From NCBI RefSeq assembly GCF_002939705.1, contig NZ_MDCB01000002.1, positions 1 through 64,000 on the forward strand: a DNA stretch of 64,000 nt, written 5' to 3'. Below the pieces are notes generated by a model that had not been told where the DNA came from, did no database searches, and saw only the letters and a list, made by a program, of their open reading frames with translations. This document shows positions 36,978 through 48,404 of the stretch, in pieces. Source of the stretch: Xanthomonas albilineans (GTDB lineage: Bacteria > Pseudomonadota > Gammaproteobacteria > Xanthomonadales > Xanthomonadaceae). Every line of letters starts with the position of its first letter. Position 1 is the first letter of the stretch. The translations under genes and the position numbers were made by a program.

Positions 36978-38614
36978 CCACCCGCGTTGCACCGGGCGGC
37001 GTGTTCGAGCGCGACTCGATGGCTGCCTCGCGCGTGCGCGCCGTGCCCTCCGTCAGCCGCTGGCTGTGGCGGTGCCTGTTCGCTCTGGCTGCACTTGGCG
37101 GCGCGGGTTGCGCGCATGCGCCGCCTTCAGCCGCCGCGATGGTGGCGGCCAGTCCGTTGCAAGGGGTGTGGGTAATTGCTCAGGGGGCGGCGTTTCCCGG
37201 TCTACGTTATCTGCGTATCGCCCAGCGCGACGGTCGGGCGCAGGGCAGCATCACCACCGACTGGTACGGCGATCTGCCGATGCAGCTGTTGCGCCTGGAC
37301 GGCACAGTGGCCCGGTTCGCGATCGACAACGGCAATACGCGCTTGCCGGCGCAGCCATGGACCGCGACACTGGAACACGGCCAACTGCATCTGGTCGGCC
37401 GCATCTGGTACCAACAGATCGACCTGCGTGCTACCCGCGGCAGCGAGACCGACGCAGCGCGGCTGGCGTTCCAATTCGCACCGCTGCCGGCTTACACGCC
37501 GTTGCCGAGCGATGGCCTGGCGCGAACTCCGCCACTGGGCTGGAACAGTTGGAACCGCTTCGGTGAGCATATCGACGACGCTACGGTGCGCCGCATCGCC
37601 GATGCCATGGTCGCGTCCGGCTTGCGCGATGCCGGTTACGTCTACGTCAACATCGACGACGGTTGGCAGGGCCAGCGCGACCGCGACGGCGTATTGCAGC
37701 CGAACGCACGTTTCCCCGACATGCGTGCGTTGGCCGACTACGTGCATGCCAAGGGGCTCAAGCTCGGCCTGTACAGTTCGCCGGGGCCGAAGAGTTGCGC
37801 TGGCTATACCGGCAGCTACGGCCACGTCGAACAGGACGCGCGCACCTGGGCGGGCTGGGGCATCGACTATCTCAAATACGACCTGTGCTCGGGCGAAGGC
37901 ATCTTCCGCGAACCGCAGCAGGTGCGCCGCGCCTACTTGCAGATGGGCCAGGCGTTGCGCGCCAGTGGGCGACCCATCGTTTATAGCCTGTGCGAGTACG
38001 GGCGCGATCATGTCGGCCAATGGGGCCGCGAGGTCGGCGGGCATTTGTGGCGCACCACCGGCGACATCGAGGACACCTACGCGAAAATGGCCGCCAACGG
38101 CTTCGACCACAACGGCGATCCGGCCGATGCCGGACCTGGTGGCTGGAATGATCCGGACATGCTCGAGATCGGCAATGGCGGCATGAGCGAGGACGAATAC
38201 CGCACGCATCTGGCGCTGTGGGCCATGTCGGCGGCGCCGTTGCTGTTGGGTAACGACCTGCGGCAGATGACCCCGGTCACGGTGGCGTTATTGCGTAACC
38301 GAGCGGTGTTGGCGATTGACCAGGATGCGTTGGGTGTGCAGGGCAGGGCAGTGCGCAAGGACGGCGCCATCGAAATCTGGCGCAAGCCGTTGGCCGATGG
38401 CGGCGTTGTGTTGGGCGTGTTCAACCGCGACGCACAGCCGCACCGGGTGGCGCTGACCGCGCAGGATGCCGGAACCGCATTGCAGGGCCGGCGCTGGCGC
38501 GATCTATGGCAGGGCCAGACGCGCCTGGCGCGCCAACTGCGCAGCGTGCAGGTCGCTGCACATGGCGTGGTATTGCTGCGGCTGTCGCCGCCGCAGGTTG
38601 CACGCAGGCATTGA
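36974..38614 (+). CDS. GH27 alpha-galactosidase-type glycosidase
   Basis: A 546-residue secreted enzyme with a hydrophobic leader ending LAALGGAGC (perhaps a lipoprotein), an N-terminal beta-domain of about 110 residues and a GH27 TIM barrel beginning TPPLGWNSWNRFG. The nucleophile is Asp303 in YLKYDLCSG and the acid/base is probably Asp364 in LWRTTGDIEDTY. GH27 contains alpha-galactosidases and beta-L-arabinopyranosidases. Since extensin serines carry single alpha-galactose units, an alpha-galactosidase here would complete deglycosylation; this is inference from context. The start could also be the Met at 37019. Confidence 0.9.
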   Translation: MTTRVAPGGVFERDSMAASRVRAVPSVSRWLWRCLFALAALGGAGCAHAPPSAAAMVAASPLQGVWVIAQGAAFPGLRYLRIAQRDGRAQGSITTDWYGDLPMQLLRLDGTVARFAIDNGNTRLPAQPWTATLEHGQLHLVGRIWYQQIDLRATRGSETDAARLAFQFAPLPAYTPLPSDGLARTPPLGWNSWNRFGEHIDDATVRRIADAMVASGLRDAGYVYVNIDDGWQGQRDRDGVLQPNARFPDMRALADYVHAKGLKLGLYSSPGPKSCAGYTGSYGHVEQDARTWAGWGIDYLKYDLCSGEGIFREPQQVRRAYLQMGQALRASGRPIVYSLCEYGRDHVGQWGREVGGHLWRTTGDIEDTYAKMAANGFDHNGDPADAGPGGWNDPDMLEIGNGGMSEDEYRTHLALWAMSAAPLLLGNDLRQMTPVTVALLRNRAVLAIDQDALGVQGRAVRKDGAIEIWRKPLADGGVVLGVFNRDAQPHRVALTAQDAGTALQGRRWRDLWQGQTRLARQLRSVQVAAHGVVLLRLSPPQVARRH

Positions 38615-38788
38615 GTCGTCAGCAAGGTGGATGCAGTGTCGTGCGCGGCATCGGCGACGCCGCGCATTCGCTTGTGTGTTGCGCGTGTGGCCCGATAGAG
38701 CGGTCGATGGCTGCGGTGTCTGCTCTGATCGGACACATTGCGCATGCCTGCCGCTCGCTGGCGTCGTCGTGCCGCGTCACCACGACCA

Positions 38789-38829
38789 TGCGTTATTCCG
38801 CATGCGAAACCGCTAATTGCGACAAGACG
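38789..38829 (+). promoter_or_regulatory. Putative regulon element, copy B (TonB receptor 3)
   Basis: TGCG-TTA-TTCCGCA (38789-38802), 17 bp, then CGACAAGACG (38820-38829). It is identical to copy A at all fixed bases in both halves and lies 327 bp before the receptor ATG. Confidence 0.65.
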
Positions 38830-38896
38830 CGAATGCGTGATCCGGTGCAAATTGTGACCAGTTTATGAAGATTTGATCTAAGTTTTTTTGGTTTAT

Positions 38897-38929
38897 CCGC
38901 CTACGCGCGAGATTGCAGCGCGCAGGCGG
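38897..38929 (+). promoter_or_regulatory. Hairpin in the leader of TonB receptor 3
   Basis: CCGCCTACGCGC and GCGCGCAGGCGG pair at 11 of 12 positions around a 9-base loop. There is no following U-run on either strand, so it is not a standard terminator. It may shape the leader RNA. Confidence 0.4.
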
Positions 38930-39155
38930 TCTGGTTCGTCCTTCATGCACGCGTCGGGATTTGCGCAACGCGATGGAGGTTTTTCATCCCGCAATGCGGC
39001 CGGTCGACGGACTGAACCCGCCGTAGCGTCTCCGGTGCCCTCCAGGTGCCATGTTCGTTATGTGGTCCGCCCGCTGGCGCAGTGCTGGTGTGGTGCCGTT
39101 CGGTCTGCGTTTTTCCAATGCTGTTTTGCTTCGTCATCACCCAAGGAGATTTTCC

Positions 39156-42035
39156 ATGCCGTTTCCGCCGCCATACCCTTCTTCTCATCGTCATGTCGTA
39201 TCGCCGTTGGCACTGGCGGTCGCCGTCGCCTCCTCGCTGGGGAGTGTGTGGTCGGTGCAAGCGCAACAGATGCCTGCCGACGGTGCACCGCAGACCTTGG
39301 ATAGTGTTGTGGTGACCGGCTCGCGGTTGCGTCGGGTCGATGCGGAGACCGCCAATCCGGTGGTGACGATCAACCGCGCCCAGATCGAGTCGACCGGCAA
39401 GGCCACGCTCGGCGACCTGGTGCAGGAACTGCCGTCGATCGCCGGCAACGCGACCAACCCCAATACCAACAATGGTGGCGGTACCGGTGCTTCGGTGGTT
39501 TCGTTGCGTGGTCTCGGCGACAAGCGCACGCTGATTCTGGTCAACGGTACGCGTCTGGCCAACAACGATGTCAACGCGATTCCCGCGACGATGATCGAGC
39601 GAGTGGAGGTGCTCAGCGACGGTGCTTCGGCGGTATACGGTTCGGATGCGATCGGTGGGGTGGTCAACTTCATTCTGCGCAAGGGCTTCGATGGCATCGA
39701 ATTCAGTAGCGACTTCGGTACCAGCGCGCGCAGCGATGGCAACCGGCGCAATTTTTCGCTCACAGCGGGCAAGACCGGCGAGCGCAGCAGTCTCGTCGCG
39801 GGGCTGTCCTATCACGACATCGATCCGGTTTCTGCCGGGGCGCGCAGCTACTCCAGGAACGCGCTGTCGCTGATCAATGGCAAGTCGGTGAAGCAGGGTT
39901 CCTCGGCCACGCCCACCGGCACCGTCAGCTTCAACGATGGCTCGCCCGCCGCCGATGCGCTGGCGGCCAGCAACGGCTGTTCGCGGGTGACCTTCAATGG
40001 AGGCAGCAGCAGCCCGACCAACCCCAGCCAGTATCACTGCTACGTCGCTTCCACCGATTCCTACAACTATCAGCCGTACAACCTGTTGCAGACGCCACAG
40101 AAGCGCACCAATGCCTTTGTGATCGGCACGTTTCGCTTCGACGATCACCTGGAAGGCTACGTCAACACGTACTTCAGCAAGACCTCCTCGGCCTCGGTGA
40201 TCGCGCCGATCCCACTCTTCGCCAACGGCGACAATTTTCTAGTTTCGGCGAACAGCTACTACAACCCATTCGGCATCGACTTCGGCACCGACCGCAGTAC
40301 CGGCAACTCCTACAGCAGCTTCAATACCCGTGCCACGGTGCTGGGCAACCGCCGCTATGAATACAACACTTACAATTTCCAGATCACTCCCGGTCTGCGC
40401 GGCAGCTTCGGCGACAGTTCCTGGCAGTGGGATGCCAGCGTCACTTACGGCAAGGTCAAGCAGAAATCGATCAATGAGGGCTTCTTGGACTACGCCGGTT
40501 TCAATGCCGCGGTCGGGCCGTCGTTTCTGGATCGCGACGGCACGGTCAAGTGCGGCAGCGCCGGTGCGGTGATCGCCGGCTGCACCCCGATCGACGTGTT
40601 CAACCTCAACAACCCAGGGAACCAGGCCGCGCTGCGGGCGCTGCAAGTCAATCCGATGGTGACCAACGTGTATACCGTCAAACAGTTCGAAGCCAACGTC
40701 AACGGCAACCTGTTCGATCTGCCGGCCGGCGCGGTGAGTCTGGCGGCCGGTGTGGCCTACCGCAAGGAACGCACCTCGACCGCCGCCGATCCGCTGTGGA
40801 CGGGCGACGAGAACGGCATCTGCGGGGTGCTCGAATACTGCGCCAGCGTGCTCGGTGGCAGTTTCAGCGTCAAGGAAGCCTATGCCGAGGCGTTGTTCCC
40901 GTTGCTGGCGGAGCTGCCTGGCGTGCATTCGCTGAACCTGACCGTCGGCAGCCGCTTTTCCGATTACGACACGGTCGGCAGCAAGACCAACAGCAAACTG
41001 GCGTTGGAGTACCGTCCGGTCGAGAACCTGTTGCTGCGCGGCACGGTCTCGCAGGTGTTCCGTGCGCCCAACATCAGCGAGCTTTACTCCGGCGTGGTCG
41101 GTGATGCCCCGGCGGTCAACGATCCGTGCGACGGCTACAGCGGCGGACACGCGGCTGCCTGTGCCCACGTGCCCACCGATGGCAGCTACCAGCAGGAGAA
41201 CAATCAGGTGTCCGCCAAGGCTTCAGGCGCGGTGGTGGCCGGCTACCGGCTCAAACCGGAAACCGGCAAGTCCTACGATTTCGGCATGGTTTACGACCCG
41301 GGTTGGGTGGACGGCCTGTCGCTGAGCACGGACCTGTGGAAGATCGACTTGAAGGACACCATCACCCAGGTGTCGGCGCAGACCGTGCTGAACCAGTGCT
41401 ACGCCAACGACGCGAGTCCGTTCTGTCCGCTGATCCATCGCAACGACAATGGCACGATCAACTATATCGCCGAGCCGACCGTGAATCTGGGCAAGTTGTG
41501 GGCCAGCGGTGCCGATTTCAGCCTGAACTATCGCTTGCCGCAGACCGCCTGGGGTAGCTTCAATGCCAGCCTCAACGGCACCTATGTGATCCGCTACGAT
41601 ATCAATCCGAATACCGCCGATCCCGACACCGTCACCATCCACAATGCCGGCAAGTACACCTACGCTTACGGCAATTTTCCGCGCTGGCGTGGCCTCGGCA
41701 CGTTGAGCTGGAATCTGGGCGACTGGAGTGCGTCTTGGCGCGTGCGTTATGTCGGCCGCACCGAGATTGGCAGTGCCGACGCGCGTCAGGGGTTGTCGGC
41801 CGATATCGGTCAGGCCAATGTGGTGCGCGACATCGGTACCTATGTCTATCACAGCGTGCAGGTCGGCTATCAGGTCAAGCCGTGGCACACCCGCTTCGAA
41901 GTGGGCGTGGACAACCTGACCGACCGACAGCCGCCACTGTACTACGCCAACAACGTCGTCAATGCCAACACCGATGTGGCGACCTATGATCTACTCGGGC
42001 GTTATTACTGGGCGCGGGCGACGGTGAAGTTCTAA
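39156..42035 (+). CDS. TonB-dependent outer-membrane receptor 3
   Basis: The 959-residue receptor has a leader ending near VQAQQ, the TonB-box-like LDSVVVTGSRLRR, a plug (INRAQIESTGKATLGDLVQ, VLSDGASAVYGSDAIGGVVNF) and a barrel ending YYWARATVKF. It is a paralogue of receptor 1, sharing motifs along the whole length and the same upstream element. It stands as a single-gene unit ending before a bidirectional terminator. Its ligand is inferred to be a fragment of the same plant glycan or glycopeptide. Confidence 0.93.
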   Translation: MPFPPPYPSSHRHVVSPLALAVAVASSLGSVWSVQAQQMPADGAPQTLDSVVVTGSRLRRVDAETANPVVTINRAQIESTGKATLGDLVQELPSIAGNATNPNTNNGGGTGASVVSLRGLGDKRTLILVNGTRLANNDVNAIPATMIERVEVLSDGASAVYGSDAIGGVVNFILRKGFDGIEFSSDFGTSARSDGNRRNFSLTAGKTGERSSLVAGLSYHDIDPVSAGARSYSRNALSLINGKSVKQGSSATPTGTVSFNDGSPAADALAASNGCSRVTFNGGSSSPTNPSQYHCYVASTDSYNYQPYNLLQTPQKRTNAFVIGTFRFDDHLEGYVNTYFSKTSSASVIAPIPLFANGDNFLVSANSYYNPFGIDFGTDRSTGNSYSSFNTRATVLGNRRYEYNTYNFQITPGLRGSFGDSSWQWDASVTYGKVKQKSINEGFLDYAGFNAAVGPSFLDRDGTVKCGSAGAVIAGCTPIDVFNLNNPGNQAALRALQVNPMVTNVYTVKQFEANVNGNLFDLPAGAVSLAAGVAYRKERTSTAADPLWTGDENGICGVLEYCASVLGGSFSVKEAYAEALFPLLAELPGVHSLNLTVGSRFSDYDTVGSKTNSKLALEYRPVENLLLRGTVSQVFRAPNISELYSGVVGDAPAVNDPCDGYSGGHAAACAHVPTDGSYQQENNQVSAKASGAVVAGYRLKPETGKSYDFGMVYDPGWVDGLSLSTDLWKIDLKDTITQVSAQTVLNQCYANDASPFCPLIHRNDNGTINYIAEPTVNLGKLWASGADFSLNYRLPQTAWGSFNASLNGTYVIRYDINPNTADPDTVTIHNAGKYTYAYGNFPRWRGLGTLSWNLGDWSASWRVRYVGRTEIGSADARQGLSADIGQANVVRDIGTYVYHSVQVGYQVKPWHTRFEVGVDNLTDRQPPLYYANNVVNANTDVATYDLLGRYYWARATVKF

Positions 42036-42150
42036 GCTGGTGAGGTTTTAAGTTAATGCAGGCGTGAGTGCTGCTGGTCGCGTCGGGAGCGTGATGCACC
42101 GGCGCATTACAGCGTTGCTCGTGCGCTGCAAGCCGATGTCGACGATGGAA

Positions 42151-42178
42151 GAAAAAAGGGCCCGTAGGCCCTTTTTTC
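42151..42178. terminator. Bidirectional Rho-independent terminator between receptor 3 and htpG
   Basis: A GC stem (GGGCC with GGCCC around the loop CGTA) is extended by six A on one side and six T on the other, with G151/C178 closing it. It can terminate transcription from both converging genes. Confidence 0.9.
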
Positions 42179-42252
42179 GTTTCCGCTTTTCTTTGCAATG
42201 TCGGTGCGCTGTGGACTGCGTCGCGCGGTGCGACGCGCAGGTGCGTCACTGC

Positions 42253-44157
<1,905 letters not shown>

Positions 44158-44371
44158 CGGTAGGTGCTCCATGGAGGACGGATGGCCGTGCGCGGGGGCG
44201 CGCGGCTCTGTCAGCGGACATGGTGGCGGCAGAGGCCGGCTTCAAGCCGTGCCCGATGCATACGCCGCAGAGGGGGCTGGTCTATCATCCGGGTTCCGTT
44301 CCGCAACGCTTGCCGTCGATGCCGACCCTGCGCCTGGTTTCTGTTGCCGTCACACCCGCGCGAGGCTGCCG

Positions 44372-45480
<1,109 letters not shown>

Positions 45481-45520
45481 GCCGCCCGTCATTCATCGAC
45501 TACACAGAGGAAACCGTTCC

Positions 45521-46015
45521 ATGAAGACCACCGCACGCGCGTTGTTGATTGTCTCGTTGGCCCTGGGCGTGAGCGCCTGCAAAAAGGAAGAGGCGGCCAA
45601 ACCGGTCGCCGATGCGCAACCGGCGCTGACTGCCCCGGCCAAGGACGACGATGCCGGTTGGAAAAAATACCTGCAGCAAGTGGCAATCCAGAACATGGGC
45701 AATGTCACCAACAGCCCGTTCCTGTACTACTTGCCGCCGGAGTCGGATGCGGAGTTCCAGGCCAAGTACGAGCGTCAGGTCGAAAGCGCCACCACCGCCG
45801 TCGGTCGTGGTATTCAGCCGGGGAACATGCTGGCGTTCGGCTCCTCGGCATCGTCCAAGATGGCCGACCTGATCGCAGCGGCCTTCGCCAAGGTCGAGCC
45901 GAACAGCATGAAGGGCGTGCGCGTGGTCTATATCGGCGCCCCGGCCGACAATGCCCGTGTCGAGGCGGTGGTCAAGCCGACCGGCGCCGATTACATCTTC
46001 GTCGAAGCCAAGTAG
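45521..46015 (+). CDS. Putative lipoprotein of unknown function
   Basis: The 164-residue protein has a signal peptide with lipobox LGVSAC (Cys20), so it is probably anchored in the outer membrane. The mature part contains NSPFLYYLPPES and a Rossmann-like second half (GNMLAFGSSASSKMADLIAAAF, VRVVYIGAPADNARVEAVVKP). I cannot assign a function. A GAGGAAAC ribosome site precedes the ATG. It is often found between coaD and the ferredoxin gene in xanthomonads. Confidence 0.75.
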   Translation: MKTTARALLIVSLALGVSACKKEEAAKPVADAQPALTAPAKDDDAGWKKYLQQVAIQNMGNVTNSPFLYYLPPESDAEFQAKYERQVESATTAVGRGIQPGNMLAFGSSASSKMADLIAAAFAKVEPNSMKGVRVVYIGAPADNARVEAVVKPTGADYIFVEAK

Positions 46016-46172
46016 GTTGTGCATCCCCGGCGCGCGTTGCGCGCGCCGGCGTCCTCACGCACGCGTCGCCCGCAGCGGCGAGGCGTAGGCGGTGGCGCCG
46101 TTGTACAGGTCAATGCATGGTCGTGTCATCACGATCCGGTAAGATGCGCTGGTCAGGGTCCGATGGCGCACT

Positions 46173-46466
46173 ATGTCCCTCAAGATCAACGCGCTCTGCG
46201 TCAACTGCGACGTTTGCGAACCGGCCTGCCCAAACCAGGCCATCTCCATGGGCGAGACGATCTACGTGATCGACCCGGCCCGCTGCACCGAATGCGTCGG
46301 TCATTTCGATGAGCCGCAGTGCGTGGTGGTGTGCCCCGTGGAGTGCATCGATCCGGATCCGGCGATTCCGGAAACCCATCCGCAGTTGCTGGCCAAGCTG
46401 GCGCGGTTGCGCCGCGACCACCCCGAGTTGTACCCACACGGAGCGGGGGCTGCGCATGAGGCGTAG
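46173..46466 (+). CDS. YfhL-type 2[4Fe-4S] ferredoxin
   Basis: This 97-residue ferredoxin has two cysteine motifs, CVNCDVCEPACP and CTECVGHFDEPQCVVVCP, where the second is widened by an insertion between the second and third Cys as in the YfhL/Alv type. It carries electrons in the cytoplasm, partner unknown. It overlaps the start of ggt by 11 bp. Confidence 0.93.
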   Translation: MSLKINALCVNCDVCEPACPNQAISMGETIYVIDPARCTECVGHFDEPQCVVVCPVECIDPDPAIPETHPQLLAKLARLRRDHPELYPHGAGAAHEA

Positions 46467-48210
46467 CGTTCGCTGTGTCCTGTTGCTTGCCTGGGGGCTG
46501 ATGTCATCGGCGTGGGCCCAGGCCTCGCTCGGTGCGAGCGCCGCTGCGCCCACGTCGCATCCGCCCGGTGACGCAATCGCCAGCGGCCACCGCCTCGCCA
46601 CCGAGGCGGGCTTGCAGATCCTGCGCGAGGGCGGCAATGCCTTCGATGCGGCGGTGGCGGTGTCCTCGACGCTGTCGGTGGTCGAACCGATCAGCTCCGG
46701 TCTCGGCGGCGGCGGTTTCTTTCTCCTGCACGATGCCAGGACGGGCCAGGACACGATGCTGGACGCGCGCGAAGTGGCGCCGGAATCGGCGACGCCCGAC
46801 ACGTTCCTCGACGCCAAGGGCGCACTGGACCACGACCGCTCGGTCAACGGCCCATGGTCCGCTGGCATTCCCGGTCTGCCTGCGGCGCTGGTGGAGTTGG
46901 CGACCCGGCATGGTCGGTTGCCGCTGCGGCAGTCGCTGGCGCCGGCGATCCGCATCGCCCGCGACGGCTTCCCGGTGTATGCGCGCATGGCCGAGGGCTA
47001 TCAGGCCCGGCGTAAGGTGATGGAGCGTTATCCGGGCACGCGCGAGGTTTATCTGCGTCATGGCCGGCCGATCGCCGAGGGCGACCTGTTCAAGCAGCCG
47101 GAACTGGCCGTCACTCTGCAGTTGCTGGCCGACAAGGGCTTCGACGGCTTTTATCGCGGCGTCACCGCCAGGAAGCTGCTGGCTGGGGTCAAGCAGGCCG
47201 GTGGCCGCTGGACCGCTGACGAGTTGGCCGGCTACACGGTCAAGCAGCGCACGCCGATCCGCTTCGACTACAAGGGCTGGACGATCACCACGGCGCCGCC
47301 ACCATCCTCCGGCGGCATTGCGCTGGCCAGCATGCTGCAGATCCTGGAAGCCTACGATCTCAAGGCGATGGACCCGGTGCACCGGATCCATCTGACCGTG
47401 GAAGCGATGCGCCGTGCCTACCGTGACCGCACCTTCTTCCTGGGCGACCCGGATTTCACCGTTGTGCCGCAGCGCATTTTATTGAGCAAGGACTATGCGG
47501 TGGGCCTGCGTTCGACCATCAACCCGGACAAGGCCACGCCCAGCGACCTGTTGTCGGGTCAGCCGACCCCGCTGGAAGACGATGAGACCACGCATTTTTC
47601 GATCATCGACCGTGAAGGCAATCGTGTCGGCGCCACCCAGACGGTCAATCTGTTGTACGGCTCGGGACTGATCCCCAAGGGCACCGGCGTGCTGCTCAAC
47701 GATGAGATGGACGACTTCGCCTTGCGTCCGGGTACGCCCAACGTATTCGGGGTGATGGGCTATGCGGCCAATGCACCCAAACCGGGCAAGCGCCCGCTCA
47801 GCTCGATGACGCCGACCTTCATGGAGAACGCGGACAAGGCGATCGTGCTCGGTACTCCGGGCGGTAGTCGTATCATCACCATGGTTCTGCTTGGCATCCT
47901 CGGCTACGACGACGGTCTGGATCCGCAACAGGTCGCCGCGCTGAAGCGCTACCACCACCAGTGGTTGCCGGACGTGATCGAGGCCGAGACCGGTACCTTC
48001 GATGCAGCCACCGTGCAGGGGCTGAAGGCGATGGACCATCCGCTCAAGTTGCCTGGCGACAGCGCCAAGGACGGGCGCGGTTCCAGCCATGTCTGGGGCA
48101 ACCTGCAGACGGTGGAATGGGACAAACGCCGCGATGAGCTAGGTGCCGCCAGCGACCCGCGCAACAAGGTCGGTAGTGCCGAGGTGCAACTGGCAATGCC
48201 GGCGCACTGA
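46456..48210 (+). CDS. ggt: Gamma-glutamyltranspeptidase precursor
   Basis: The 584-residue Ntn-hydrolase has a signal peptide (VLLLAWGLMSSAWAQA) and cuts itself before Thr378 in DDETTHFSIID to form large and small subunits. Other family signs are GGNAFDAAVA, the GLGGGGFFLLHD loop and LSSMTPTF near the active site. In the periplasm it hydrolyses or transfers the gamma-glutamyl group of glutathione. The ATG at 46456 starts inside the ferredoxin gene. Confidence 0.94.
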   Translation: MRRSVRCVLLLAWGLMSSAWAQASLGASAAAPTSHPPGDAIASGHRLATEAGLQILREGGNAFDAAVAVSSTLSVVEPISSGLGGGGFFLLHDARTGQDTMLDAREVAPESATPDTFLDAKGALDHDRSVNGPWSAGIPGLPAALVELATRHGRLPLRQSLAPAIRIARDGFPVYARMAEGYQARRKVMERYPGTREVYLRHGRPIAEGDLFKQPELAVTLQLLADKGFDGFYRGVTARKLLAGVKQAGGRWTADELAGYTVKQRTPIRFDYKGWTITTAPPPSSGGIALASMLQILEAYDLKAMDPVHRIHLTVEAMRRAYRDRTFFLGDPDFTVVPQRILLSKDYAVGLRSTINPDKATPSDLLSGQPTPLEDDETTHFSIIDREGNRVGATQTVNLLYGSGLIPKGTGVLLNDEMDDFALRPGTPNVFGVMGYAANAPKPGKRPLSSMTPTFMENADKAIVLGTPGGSRIITMVLLGILGYDDGLDPQQVAALKRYHHQWLPDVIEAETGTFDAATVQGLKAMDHPLKLPGDSAKDGRGSSHVWGNLQTVEWDKRRDELGAASDPRNKVGSAEVQLAMPAH

Positions 48211-48404
48211 CCACGCGATGCGCGCGTCGGCGATCCTGGTGCCGCGCTGCACGTCGTGCATCCGGGCGGGCTTGCGTGCTGCGCGGGCGGCAGCGCTGTT
48301 CAGGATGCGGTCCTGCTAGCCGAACATCGGCATGTGGTTCAGGTGCAGTGTCGTCGTCCCAGCATGAACCTATGTCGTGGGTATTTGGTTGTATTGATGA
48401 TCGC

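Larger units (their letters stand above)
38615..39155 (+). promoter_or_regulatory. Upstream region and long leader of TonB receptor 3
   Basis: No gene is supported in these 541 bp. They hold element copy B (38789-38829), then a T-rich stretch (38881-38895), a strong imperfect hairpin at 38897-38929 and a ribosome site AAGGAGA at 39143-39149. If transcription starts near the element, the leader is over 300 nt, long enough for post-transcriptional control. Confidence 0.55.

Noticed and set aside
48211-48404. Possible small gene between ggt and the LodB-like gene
   Set aside because: Frames here run into the antisense of the LodB-like gene and show no protein-like features.
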